The position numbers and the translations under genes were made by a program. From positions 1 through 64,000 of the forward strand of contig NC_087181.1 in the NCBI RefSeq assembly GCF_035594125.1: DNA of 64,000 nt, in the 5' to 3' direction. Positions 36,001 to 46,801 of the stretch are shown piece after piece; within the stretch, counting starts at the first letter, position 1, and every line of letters starts with the position of its first letter. Origin of the DNA: Scylla paramamosain (lineage: Eukaryota > Arthropoda > Malacostraca > Decapoda > Portunidae). The notes under the pieces were generated by a model. It was not told the origin of the DNA and did no database searches. It saw nothing but the letters and a program-made list of their open reading frames with translations.

Positions 36001-37617
36001 AACACAAACAGTGGATAAATAGTAGGAATCTGCTGGTCTGAGCCCCCAAAACACACAAGTGGCTGGCCAAACACTGCATCAACACAAACAGTGGATAAAC
36101 AGTGGGAATCTGCTGGTCTGAGTCCGCTACATACACACAAGTGGCTGGCCAAATACTGCATCAACACAAACAGTGAATAAACAGTGGGAATCTGCTGGTC
36201 TGAGTCCCCTACATACACACAAGTGGCTGGCCAAACACTAGATCAACACAAACAGTGAATAAACAGTGAGAATCTGCTGGTCTGAGCCCCCAAAACACAC
36301 AAGTGGCTGGCCAAACACTAGATCAACACAAACAGTGAATAAACAGTGGGAATCTGCTGGTCTGAGCCCCCAAAACACACAAGTGGCTGGCCAAACACTA
36401 CATCAACACAAACAGTGGATAAACAGTGGGAATCTGCTGGTCTGAGTCCCCTACATAAGCACAAGTGGCTGGCCAAACACTAGATCAACACAAACAGTGG
36501 ATAAATAGTAGGAATCTGCTGGTCTGAGCCCCCAAAACACACAAGTGGCTGGCCAAACACTGCATCAACACAAACAGTGGATAAACAGTGGGAATCTGCT
36601 GGTCTGAGTCCGCTACATACACACAAGTGGCTGGCCAAATACTGCATCAACACAAACAGTGAATAAACAGTGGGAATCTGCTGGTCTGAGTCCCCTACAT
36701 ACACACAAGTGGCTGGCCAAACACTAGATCAACACAAACAGTGAATAAACAGTGAGAATCTGCTGGTCTGAGCCCCCAAAACACACTAGTGGCTGGCCAA
36801 ACACTAGATCAACACAAACAGTGAATAAACAGTGGGAATCTGCTGGTCTGAGCCCCCAAAACACACAAATGGCTGGCCAAACACTAGATCAACACAAACA
36901 GTGGATAAACAGTGGGAATCTGCTGGTCTGAGTCCCCTACATAAACACAAGTGGCTGGCCAAACACTAGATCAACACAAACAGTGGATAAATAGTAGGAA
37001 TCTGCTGGTCTGAGCCCCCAAAACACACAAGTGGCTGGCCAATCACTGCATCAACACAAAGTGGATAAACAGTGGGAATCTGCTGGTCTGAGTCCGCTAC
37101 ATACACACAAGTGGCTGGCCAAATACTGCATCAACACAAACAGTGAATAAACAGTGGGAATCTGCTGGTCTGAGTCCCCTACATACACACAAGTGGCTGG
37201 CCAAACACTGCATCAACACAAACAGTGGATAAACAGTGGGAATCTGCTGGTCTGAGTCCCCTACATACACACAAGTGGCTGGCTAAACACTGCATCAACA
37301 CAAACAATGGATAAACAGTGGGAATCTGCTGGTCTAAGCCCCCAAAACACACAAGTGGTTGGCCAAACACTGCATCAACACAAACAGTGGATAAACAGTG
37401 GGAATCTGCTGGTCTGAGTCCCCTACATAAACACAAGTGGCTGGCCAAACACTAGATCAACACAAACAGTGGATAAATAGTAGGAATCTGCTGGTCTGAG
37501 CCCCCAAAACACACAAGTGGCTGGCCAAACACTGCATCAACACAAACAGTGGATAAACAGTGGGAATCTGCTGGTCTGAGTCCGCTACATACACACTAGT
37601 GGCTGGCCAGACACTGC
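27041..37617. repeat. Satellite array of 80/82-bp monomers, copy 2 (about 10.6 kb)
   Basis: About 130 monomers of the same family as 2,664-5,224. Rare variants recur at fixed distances, showing block duplications inside the array. The private cacaaagtgg deletion is at 28,711, 31,059, 32,840, 34,220 and 37,054 (spacings 2,348, 1,380 and 4,214). The acacatacagtgg variant near 27,658 recurs 2,348 bp on. Repeated 74-83-residue minus-strand frames (MYVGDSDQQIPTVYSLF…) are products of the monomer, and the frame rotates, so no long protein is encoded. The array lies in the intron between gene X exons at 26,622-26,791 and 37,888-38,144. Confidence 0.97.
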
Positions 37618-37887
37618 ATAGGCACAGATGGGGAGCTGGTTTGGCCTGACAGCACCCTCCAGTATTCATGTAAATTCTGGCTACCATTTGCAATTCTATT
37701 TTGGGGAGCCACACCTCAGAGAGTCTCTTTTATTGAAGTTTTGTCCCCCCCCACGGCTGGCTGGCCTACATAACAAAATAAATAGATAATGTTTTTTTTT
37801 GTCAGTTAGAGGACTTTTTCATCTCTACCTGTTGAAATAAGATTATCTCGGAAAGTTTAAAAATGATGCATTACTACTACTACTTAC

Positions 37888-38144
37888 CCTGAACAATACC
37901 TCATCCTCAGCATCAGAGGACGGCCCCTCCCCCTCCTCACTGACTAACTGTTGTTGTTGTTGCAGTTGTTGTTGTAACAGAATCAACCTCTTCCTCTCCC
38001 TCTCTCTCTGACGTGCCTCCCTCCTGGCCTCCCTCTCTCTCCTCCTCCTCTCCTTCCTCTCCCTCCTCTCTTGCTTCTCTCTCTCTCTCTCGCTGCTGCT
38101 GCAATCTCTGGGTCCACCATGTCCTCGTTGATCCTCGGGATTTG
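37888..38144 (-). CDS. Unknown gene X, Arg/Glu-rich and Gln-rich exon (copy 2)
   Basis: Same structure as 5,490-5,746, with a tttgcag acceptor and a GTAAGT donor. It opens in phase 0 with QIPRINEDMVDPEIAAAARE. The 257-nt length leaves it two bases out of frame with the next exon, which starts in phase 0. Removing one GA unit from the short coding (GA) tract near 38,080-38,092 would join the start to the R/E-rich helix and the end LVSEEGEGPSSDAEDEVLFR. Both copies share this state, so it may be an allele, a pseudogene mark or a sequencing slip. Confidence 0.55.
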
Positions 38145-38210
38145 CTGCAAAAGGAGGGAGAGAGTGAGTGAGTGGAAGTGGGAGAGAGGATGAGAGAGAA
38201 GGGTAAAACT

Positions 38211-38500
<290 letters not shown>

Positions 38501-38559
38501 CTAGTGCAACCTACACTCATAAATTATTTCTTGCCCCAAAAAAGCTAATTTGGAATAAG

Positions 38560-38870
38560 ACAAACAGTAACAAGTCCGAACATAGCAGTGGATCTTAAAC
38601 TCCTAGAAACTGGAGACATTACTGTATTCCAGACCTTGGCGTTTGTATACAAAGCTCTTAATACAAACACAAGAGACACGGGCTCATGATATTCAGTTAA
38701 GACAGACAGGTAACTTGAGGACACCCTTCTGCTGAACCTCCCGTGCCCAACAGAGTGTCGTCTCACGAGGAACCAAGCACTGGACCCGGCTCTCGGACAC
38801 AGTTAAAAACAAACCATTACATTCCTTTAAATTACTGATAAAACAACACTTAACAAGTAATTATTCATTG
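38560..38870 (+). pseudogene. LINE ORF2 C-terminal fragment, copy 2
   Basis: Counterpart of 6,170-6,470, with a one-base difference in a G-run near 38,640. No intact frame. Confidence 0.6.
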
Positions 38871-39310
38871 TATTTATTAGTTTTCAAATTGTAATCAGCT
38901 CTACTATTATAAACATATGTAATTGTTTGTAATTTGTAATAGTTATTATTATTATTATTATTATTATTTACTTTTGTTATTGATATAATTCTTTTTTGCA
39001 TGTATCTATAATTTGATTGGGTTAAAGTTATGAATTACTTACTAAATAATTATGTACTGTCTTTTTCTTTTTTTTTTCATGAGAGCTGAATAAAACACTG
39101 GTCTTAAACCTTAGTGTAAAATATTCATTAGTCCACAAAGACCTTGTGCTCCATGGACTGGCCATCACATATCAGAATGTCTATATACCAGTCTGTCTGT
39201 ATATATTAACACCAATATATATCATTTAATCAATCAATCACTCTGTAAGGAAAATATAGACAAATAAATACAATAACAACAGATGTATATACACTCTCTC
39301 TCTCTCTCAC

Positions 39311-39550
39311 CTGCTGAGGAGGGAGATAAGCCAAGCCACAGCTAACCCAGGTGTGTGTGGCCCACCTCCACCTCCCATCACCCCCGCTGGCAGCACCGCA
39401 GGGGGGCAGGAGGGGGTGAGGGATGACTGGGCAGGGGTCACAGGGAGAGGGGTGGCTGGGGCAGGGGTCTGGGGCTGGGGTCGGGGGAAAGCCTGGGACT
39501 CCGACCACTTGCATGACCCGACCAACTCCAACGACTTCTGCCCCTAATAC
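39311..39550 (-). CDS. Unknown gene X, Pro-rich exon (copy 2)
   Basis: The acceptor (caacacgcag) precedes 39,550 and a GTGAGA donor follows 39,311. Exactly 80 codons, phase 0 at both ends: VLGAEVVGVGRVMQVVGVPG, then a Pro/Cys-rich stretch, ending GLAYLPPQQ. It joins in phase to 39,732-39,901 (before) and 37,888-38,144 (after). A second long frame (PRPQPQTPAPATPLPVTPAQ) overlaps it, so the proline-rich part is uncertain. In copy 1 a one-base insertion breaks this frame. Confidence 0.58.
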
Positions 39551-39597
39551 CTGCGTGTTGTCAGCTGGAACAACCTGAGAGGAAGGAGGTGCTCAGA

Positions 39598-39660
39598 AGT
39601 AGTAGTAGTAGTAGTAAGATTGATTTTCTATCTCTGTCTCTCCTTTCTGTATGTAAAAAA

Positions 39661-39729
<69 letters not shown>
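39598..39729. repeat. (AGT)n and (CT)n microsatellites, copy 2
   Basis: (AGT)n at 39,598-39,617, shorter than in copy 1, and uninterrupted (CT)n at 39,664-39,729. Confidence 0.95.
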
Positions 39730-39731
<2 letters not shown>

Positions 39732-39732
<1 letters not shown>

Positions 39733-39901
39733 TGTATGACATTCCCTGCCTGCACTATCATGGGGAAGTGGGGCTGCGGGGCTGAGGCATCTTGGGGCAA
39801 CACCTGAAGCATGTTCCCCATTTGAATAACCCTTGTTGTGGCGGTGGTGGCAGTGGTGGTGGTGGCGTCAGTCCCCTCGGCTGCATCGTAAGGTACTGGA
39901 A
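39732..39901 (-). CDS. Unknown gene X, Thr-rich exon (copy 2)
   Basis: The acceptor (ctcccaacag) precedes 39,901 and a GTGAGA donor follows 39,732. Two bases complete a codon, then 56 codons: PVPYDAAEGTDATTTTATTA, RVIQMGNMLQVLPQDAS, PHFPMIVQAGNVIQ. It ends in phase 0 and joins 39,311-39,550, where a similar V-M-Q-V-V pattern continues. The hydrophobic/Gln motif recurs (VIQMGNMLQVL, GNVIQVLG, RVMQVVGV), as in activation-domain-type sequences. Family unknown. Exons further 5' were not found. Confidence 0.62.
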
Positions 39902-40086
39902 CTGTTGGGAGGAGGGGGGTTAGTTTGGGCGGCCACGCCCCGGGGACTTAGCCTTGGGAGGAGAGCGTGCCCAAAGGGGGGCAGGGACCGGTTCTTGTAG
40001 GGGCTGCGGGCACACGCGGGAGGGCGGCCCTGGGGAGAAAGCTACTAGATTCGTTCAAAGCATATCTAAACCTAACAGAACACTAT

Positions 40087-40735
40087 TTACAAATAAACCC
40101 ACCTGTTATAATTAGCTTGTGCAACAGTTTGAGGGCGAAGGTAAGGAGTGAGGAGCCACTGCTTACAGGGATAGCCACTGTCCCCGGGAAGGTAGCATCC
40201 TGCAGGTACATGTTGTTCCTCAAACATCAGTTTGAGTGCTGACTTATCTAGTATTCTTGCATCGTTGACTGAGCCAGGCCACCTTGCCACAATGTCAAGA
40301 ATCTTATAGTGAGCATCAAATACTACTTGCACATTTATGCTGTGATAGCGTTTCCTGTTCACATATACATGTTCATCGACATGAGGAGACACAATTCTTA
40401 TATGAGTGCCATCAATCACTCCCACAACACCGGGAAACTGAGTTACTTGCATGAACTCTGCCTGTTTTTGCTGCACTTCACGCTGGGTGTGAGGGAAAGC
40501 CACGAACTGGCAGATTACTTCTGGGTCAGCCAGTGCATCAATTGTCTGTGATATTGCACGGCTGATAGTGGGCTGCGTTGTTCCAAAATCATCACAACTG
40601 CACTGTTGCATTTTTCCTGTGGCTAAATATCGTAATGTGATGGCCACCATCTCAGGGGTCAAGGCTCTATTTCTTTCAGTTTTACTTTGCAGCTTGTCTC
40701 TCACTATATCAGTCACTGCAACAATACCAGCACGG
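40087..40735 (-). pseudogene. HARBI1: HARBI1-like PIF/Harbinger transposase, copy 2 (N-terminal and C-terminal truncated)
   Basis: This copy has one continuous frame through the core: RAGIVAVTDIVRDKLQSKTE, DDFGTTQPTISRAISQTID, GVIDGTHIRIVSPHVDEHVY (first catalytic Asp), ARWPGSVNDARIL and PGDSGYPCKQWLLTPY (second Asp). It lacks the two insertions of copy 1. The N-terminus is cut at 40,735 by a deletion that joins it to the LINE leader; the apparent start MRHKGN comes from the LINE side. The C-terminus with the third acidic residue is missing, and AACAG|GTGGGT at the end could be a splice donor. Not functional as seen. Confidence 0.88.
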
Positions 40736-41562
40736 TTCCCTTTGTGTCTCACAACACAAGGGGGCAGTCATAGCCTGCCCTCTAAAGACAACTCTCTTCC
40801 TCCACACAAAACTACAAGCACCTAATAACACACACACCCTTCACTCAAAAATTTTAAAATCATCGTGGCGACTCCTACACCAGCCTCGTAGTCCCCATCT
40901 GGGGAGGGGACCATAAATGTCCCCAGGTCAGACTGCCTTTCTGTCAAAGACCCTAAGTGTCTTGACACCCCCCTCAACTTTTTCTTCATTAACTTCTGCA
41001 ACATTCGCAGTCAAAGATCTAATTTTCAATCTGTAGAACACCACCTCTCCTCTTCTAAACCTCATCTTCTTTTCCTCACTGAAACTCAGGTGTCTGAGGC
41101 AACTGACAGTAGCTCCTTTTCTGTTCCCTCTTACTTTCTCTATCCTCATTTTCAGTTCAAAGCTGGATGCTGCGTTTATGTGCGCAATGATTTAACCTGC
41201 TCTCGTGCCCACGCTCTTGAATCTTCTGAGTTTTCCACCATCTGGCTACGACTACAGAGTCACTCTCATACTAAATTTATCTGTGCTGTATACCTCTCAC
41301 CTAACTCCTCTGATTATAAGAAATTCTTTAACTACTTAACTTCCAAAGTGGAGCACATTCTGACCCTCTTCCCTTTTGCAGAGATCTCCATTCTTGGAGA
41401 CTTCAATGTTCACCACCAGCTTTGGCTTTCCTCTCCCTTCACTGACCATCCTGGTGAACTAGCCTACAACTTTGCTATCCTCCATGACCTAGAGCAATTG
41501 GTGCAACACCCTACTCGTATTCCTGACTGTCTTGGAGATACACCCAACATTCTTGACCTTTT
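40736..41562 (+). pseudogene. Jockey-like LINE: leader part and endonuclease domain, copy 2
   Basis: Same element as 10,030-10,935, but with the first part of the leader removed by the deletion at 40,735. The endonuclease frame ([36 protein letters not shown]) is intact. Copy 2 has lost six bases near 41,540 (GDTPN against GDTSTPN), keeping frame. It runs into the 20-bp minisatellite. Confidence 0.85.
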
Positions 41563-42052
41563 CCCCCAGCCTCAGCCCCAGCCCCAGCCTTTTCATCCCA
41601 GCCTCTCCCAGTGCATCCTAGCCTCTCCCAGTCCATCCCAGCCTCTCTCAGTGCATTCCAGCCTCTCCCAGTCCATCCCAGCCTCTCCCAGTCCATCCCA
41701 GCCTCTCTCAGTGCATTCCAGCCTCTCCCAGTCCATCCCAGCCTCTCCCAGTCCATCCCAGCCTCTCCCAGTGCATCCTAGACTCTCCCAGTCCATCCCA
41801 GCCTCTCCCAGTCCATCCCAGCCTCTCCCAGTGCATTTCAGCCTCTCCCAGTCCATCCCAGCCTCTCTCAGTGCATTCCAGCCTCTCCCAGTCCATCCCA
41901 GCCTCTCCCAGTGCATCCTAGCTTCTCCCAGTCCATCCCAGCCTCTCTCAGTGCATTCCAGCCTCTCCCAGTCCATCCCAGCCTCTCCCAGTCCGTCCCA
42001 GCCTCTCTCAGTGCATTCCAGCCTCTCCCAGTCCATCCCAGCCTCTCCCAGT
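41563..42052. repeat. 20-bp minisatellite, copy 2
   Basis: Same unit as 10,936-11,367 (cagcctctcccagtccatcc and variants), about three units longer. The open frame reaches 42,076. Confidence 0.95.
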
Positions 42053-42141
42053 GATAATAAAGCAATTTGGATTTAAGAGAGGGAGATTGTGTGTTACAAA
42101 CTTACTGAGTTACACTTAGATCTATAGAAAACTGTTATCAA

Positions 42142-42233
42142 ATGGCATATAACATTTTATGTTATATGCCATAATTTATTATGGCATATAACAGATTATT
42201 ATTACAGATGCCATTTCTTAAAGAAATGGCATC
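42142..42233. repeat. Twin perfect hairpins, copy 2
   Basis: Same two hairpins as 11,452-11,543. The bases flanking hairpin 2 differ by one position (atctg against atcgg), and a shorter T-run follows. Confidence 0.8.
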
Positions 42234-42700
42234 TGTTTTTTTTTTTTTTTTTTTTTTTTTATTATTCTCTTTCTCTCTCTCCCTCCCTAAGGCAGTGCTC
42301 CTCTTACAAAGGAAAAATAAATAATTAAATAAGATAATTAATTTACAAATCAAGGGCTGGATTTGTGTCTGTGGAGGCCTGTGAGCAGCCTGAGTGTGGA
42401 GGCCATCTACCTGAAATATTTATATTAATATTTTTGTATCTGTATTCCATGCAGTTTTTAATACATATAATATATTATAGTGAAAGGAACATATTTATTT
42501 AGTGTAAATGAAACAAGTGGTTATTTTGATAGTAATAAAAAAAATATTTAGTTCATAGAAAACTAGTGTTTGATTAATTTAAGTTTCTTTCACTTACAGA
42601 ATATTTATGTGGGAGACTCCTCAGATTGTGGAGACCCCAGATTGTGGAGGCTCCTGGGCAGCTGGTCTTTTTGTGGACTCCTAAATCTGGCACTGAACAA

Positions 42701-42703
<3 letters not shown>

Positions 42704-42787
<84 letters not shown>
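42704..42787. repeat. (CT)n microsatellite, copy 2
   Basis: Uninterrupted, about 84 bp. Copy 1 has about 160 bp. Confidence 0.97.
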
Positions 42788-42790
<3 letters not shown>

Positions 42791-42846
42791 AACTCTCAAC
42801 CACTGGATGGTATATCAGTTCACACAGCAAGAAGCCAAGGACCCAC

Positions 42847-43067
42847 CGAGGCTGTCACTTGGAAGAGGTCATTGTTGTTGCATCCAGCATCCCAGCCTGA
42901 CTGCCTAGACAGGTCCCGCAGGTTGCTGAATGGCAGAGGTGCAGGCTGCTCCACAGCAAGATGTGAGACCAGTGTGGCAGAGTATGATGTGTACACAATG
43001 AGGGACACACTGTAGCCAACCCAGTAGATTACCGGTGCTGCAGTGCTGATTGGGTAGGTGTTGGAGC
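42847..43067 (-). CDS. Ionotropic receptor IR-A, TM3 and start of S2 exon (copy 2)
   Basis: Same 221-nt exon as 12,241-12,461 with identical splice sites. One substitution changes STAARVIYW to STAAPVIYW at the start of TM3. TSYSATLVSHLAV is intact. Confidence 0.85.
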
Positions 43068-43649
43068 CTGCAGGAGGAAGAGGAGGAGGGAAAGATGCCA
43101 TGAAAAGGCAATTTTAAGACATGGAGGATGATGCAAAGGCAATTTAAAATCTTTGAAAGTAACACATCTTTTTAAATTTAAAAATGTAGAAAAGACCATT
43201 TTAAAATGTTTCAGAGATGAAAATGCAATTTAAGAGTTTTTCTCATCATTTCTAAAAGATTTATATCTCATATCTTACTAAGAAAACTGTTGATATCATC
43301 ATATGAAGAGAACTACTGATAAAATTAAATACATTACTTGATATCCATATCAACTTGCTTATATTGCTCATGCCAGAACTAATTCAAGTTAATATCAGCT
43401 CAATTATGAAAATACACCAGGTATCATGTAAAGTTTCCCAGTTTTAAATATATCCTTTAATAACTGTCTTTCTGTATTCCCATCTTATCAAACATTAAAC
43501 ACCACTACCCTTGCATTCAACTTAGTCTCATACCCCAACAGGTCCTCACCCTGCTGTAGGAGGGCTGGCAACATGTACCAGCCATCTTACCAAACACTAA
43601 ATGCTCCAACACTTGAACTGACCAGTCTTACACCTCAACAGGTCCTCAC

Positions 43650-43879
43650 CTTGTTGTAGGAGAGCTGACAACATGTACCAGCCAGCAGCAACTCCCATGC
43701 TAACAGGCTTCTCCCCCGCGGGTATGTAGCACCTCTGGAGTCGCTCGATGAAGAAGAGGATGCTGGCGAGGCCTGTCGTGTTAGCCGGGATGCGCCGGTA
43801 CAGAGCTGTGTCCGTTGGGGTTGTGTAGGCAAGCATCTTCTTGGCAAGGTCCTCGTAGGTGGCCGCAAACAGTTTACGG
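43650..43879 (-). CDS. Ionotropic receptor IR-A, pre-TM3 exon (copy 2)
   Basis: Same 230-nt exon as 13,058-13,287, with one change in CYIPTGEK (T to A). The S1 exon that should precede it is missing here because of the gap at about 44,093, so copy 2 cannot make this receptor from the sequence shown. Confidence 0.7.
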
Positions 43880-44095
43880 CTGTGGGATGAGAACTTGTCT
43901 TGTGAATGTGACGTTGGGGTGAGTGTTAATCTGATTTTGTGTTACTATGTTCTGTGGGGAGTGGGTGTTAATGTGATTTTTTGTTAACTGAATGCTGTGT
44001 CTGACCTCCTGAGGTGTAGTATGGTGGGCCACAAGATTGTCCCTTTCCACTAGGGGCTGACAGATGATATTAAGAGTGTGAATGTGTGTGTGGTG

Positions 44096-44455
44096 TTAAC
44101 GTGCTGGAGTGTGCACAGCCAGGAGTGTTTGGGGAATGAAAATAAAAGGAGTTATGGATGTTTAAAAATGCATCTTTTGAGAGCTAAGTATACAAGAAAG
44201 TTGGTGTGTTTGGGGAATGAGTAAACAATGAAGAAATGTTTTGAGGAACTGGGTGTGCAGAGGCAGGAGTGTTTGGAGAATGAGAATACAGGAAGACAGG
44301 AATGATTTGGGAATAAGTGTACAAGAAAGGAGTGTTTGAGTGACAATATATAAGGAAGAGGTGTTTTGAAAATGAGAGTACAAGGAATGAGCATTTTGGG
44401 AGTTAATATACAAGGAAGCAAGTATTTAAGGGACAAGTATACAAGATTATTTTCC
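44096..44455. repeat. Diverged repeats of about 37 bp, copy 2
   Basis: Counterpart of 15,625-15,960. It begins right after the deletion junction at about 44,093 (gtggtg joined to ttaacgtgctgg). Confidence 0.6.
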
Positions 44456-44676
44456 TGTCATATGTCATTATACAATGTTTTTCTTTGTTATATACATCAT
44501 TCCCTTTCACTTTTCATATCTTGTGTTCTCGTCATTCTGATGTAATGTTACAGATAGAGAATGTTTGGTGTCAAATTTTCACTAATTTCATATGTGTATA
44601 AACTTTCATTTACTTGACTTTTTTTTTACTATTACTACTATATTTGCTTGCTTTTTAAACAAGTCTTTTCTTTCAG

Positions 44677-44826
44677 AGGAGGGAAGCACAGGGGAGGAGG
44701 AGGACGAGGAGGAAGAGAGTGAAGAGTCACAAGAGGAGGAGGAAGGTGGAAAGAAAGAGGAAGGAGAGGAGGAGGAGGAGGAGGAGGAGGAAGATGGAGA
44801 AGGAAAGGAGAAAGATAAGAAGGAAG
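44677..44826 (+). pseudogene. NASP: NASP acidic exon (copy 2, truncated)
   Basis: The acceptor (tctttcag) ends at 44,676. The frame reads EGSTGEEEDEEEESEESQEE and continues through a Glu-rich run to DKKEG with no stop. The exon is then cut by a deletion joining it to the 60-bp repeat. The TPR exons upstream are missing in this copy. Confidence 0.72.
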
Positions 44827-44972
44827 GCAATGTAGAATGGAGGCGTCCTTGGTTTATGTTCAGTAAAGCCCCGTATTCTTGTCATGGCAATGTAGAATGG
44901 AGGCGTCCTTGGTTTATGTTCAGTAAAGCCCTGTATTCTTGTCATGGCAATGTAGAATGGAGACGTCATTGG
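44826..44972. repeat. 60-bp tandem repeat, two units (copy 2)
   Basis: Two units plus a partial one of the repeat at 18,019-18,266. The array is fused directly to the NASP acidic exon. Confidence 0.9.
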
Positions 44973-45018
44973 TCACATACTGTTCTAATGTATGTGCACT
45001 TGCCACGCTGTTCACCAG

Positions 45019-45214
45019 GCAAAAGGCGTTGCAGAAAGAGCGCGAGATCACTGTGTTGTGGGAGAAGACAGAGTCCCTTAGTGGTCAGCTGGTGATGGTC
45101 CACAACCACAGCCACTTTGAAGAGAATGGCCTGAGCCACGACCACCTTGCTCAAGAAAATATCACGTTGACAGAGCTGATTAAACAACTAGAAGATAAGC
45201 TCAAACTTTCAAAG
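45019..45214 (+). pseudogene. GM130-like exon beyond copy 2
   Basis: A possible acceptor (ctgttcaccag) ends at 45,018 and a GTACCA donor follows 45,214. It reads QKALQKEREITVLWEKTESL, SGQLVMVHNHSHFEENGLSH and LTELIKQLEDKLKLSK, with no stop. It ends in phase 0, which matches the phase-0 start of exon a at 18,506, so it could be the exon before it in the same golgin gene. It lies outside the duplicated block. It cannot be called functional because neighbouring exons are absent. Assignment to GM130 rests on composition and phase. Confidence 0.5.
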
Positions 45215-46801
45215 GTACCACAAGTGTCTTTGTATATTAGTTTGGTTTACTTTGTAAGATTAATCATTACTGAAAACAATACATGGAGTACGTGAGGTTG
45301 TGTGTTTGTTTATGCATGGAGACAGTTTCCTTAAAAATGGGTGGAGAGTACTATGGTGCTTTAGATGTGGAAGGATGAGTGGAAGGAATGCTTGGAGTGT
45401 GCAAGGCTCAAGTGTATGCAGAAGAGCACTGACAGGAGTGTGAGGACTACTCTGTCATGACCGTGTCTTTAAGTTCAGGTGAGGTAAAGTTAGGAATGCC
45501 TTCTTTAAAGCTATCATCTCCATTCAAATACTTAAAATTACTGTTATTGTGTTCCCTGCTCATAAAACCTACTTCCCCACAAATTCCCAAGATTACAGCG
45601 GGTTGAGGGGAGGACACATCAAATGATATAATATTGAGTTGCTTTATGTTCAAAATCGTCTATAAAAAAGAAGAGACAATAACAAACACCATAATTTTGG
45701 GTAAATTTATAGTTTAAGCCAATGTCCCCAATCTCTACCCACGGCTCCCCCAATCCCTCAAGCAAGCTTGGGGGCCTGTGGGGAACATAACCTAACCTAA
45801 CCTGCCCACGCAGCTTATGGGTACTTATAGCGACTTCCTATTGGTGCAACTCGTGGTGGTAGCACGTGATTGGCCCGAGGAATTATAGACACAGTGATCC
45901 TATCCAGCAGCTACCCACAATTCAAAGCATTAAACAACTCAAGTTCAGGCAACAATACACCATTTATGTTTACCTGTGGACTTAGAAAAAGTTGAGAGCG
46001 CTGTGCATTCCCAGGCCTATTGTGGCATTATTATTAATTTCCGACAAGTAGTGTAATCATTAGAAATGATGTGAATAGTGAGAAGAACAAAATGAGGCAG
46101 GTTATTACCACGTAGTGTGTAATGGCTTAAACTATAATAAAACCAAAAAAAAATACTTAAAATACCAAAGTTTACCCAAAAAGATCCCTAAAACGAGCAA
46201 ACTTAGCCTAGATACCGAAGTTTAAGGGCAACCCCAACCCGCCCACACCCTAAATACCCCTGAAACTTTAAAATTGCTTAAAAAACGTGGGGAAAAAAAA
46301 ACACCCTTCAAATAAATCACGAAATTATACGAAGCCCAAAAAAACACAAACACAAATCCCTAAATTCTCACTCTAAAAAAACCTAAAAAAACCTAAAAAT
46401 TACCATAAAATTAGGGGAAAAACTTTAAAAAAACACCAAAAATCTTATGAGGAAAACGTGGGAGACTCAGTGCAGTGACCACGGGGCTTCCTATTTCCCT
46501 TAATTTCTCCCTTATTTCAGATCCCCCGCGGCACCTCAGGGTCCCCAGGGGCTCATCATGGATGCAGGGAACAGGTGTACTGGGAGCGGCCTCCGGGGTG
46601 GGGAATTACTTGGGAAATTTGCGAAAAAACAAGATTTCTAAGCAGTGTGGTAGGAGTAAACACGGGGAAACTGTTGTGGCGTCTATACTTGATCTTTTCT
46701 TGATGGTACAGGTGGCACAGGATCACTCCTGAGTCAGGCCTTTGGATCGGCAACTCCTGTAGAAGGGGAAAAAAAGAGAGAAACGAACAGCATCCTCTAT
46801 C
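45215..46801. other. No gene seen; A/C-rich repeats
   Basis: Contains (CCTAA)3-like sequence at 45,787-45,801 and an A-rich stretch with many aaaaacct motifs at 46,130-46,440. A GC-richer segment at 46,450-46,620 holds an unremarkable open frame. No family recognised. Confidence 0.45.

Noticed and set aside
27041..37617. Many repeated minus-strand open frames of 72-89 residues (MYVGDSDQQIPTVY…)
   Set aside because: They come from the satellite monomer, the frame rotates between 80- and 82-bp units, and no splice or start context exists.
45780..45805. CCTAA repeats as a telomere
   Set aside because: Only about three units inside unique sequence; short TTAGG runs are common in arthropod genomes.
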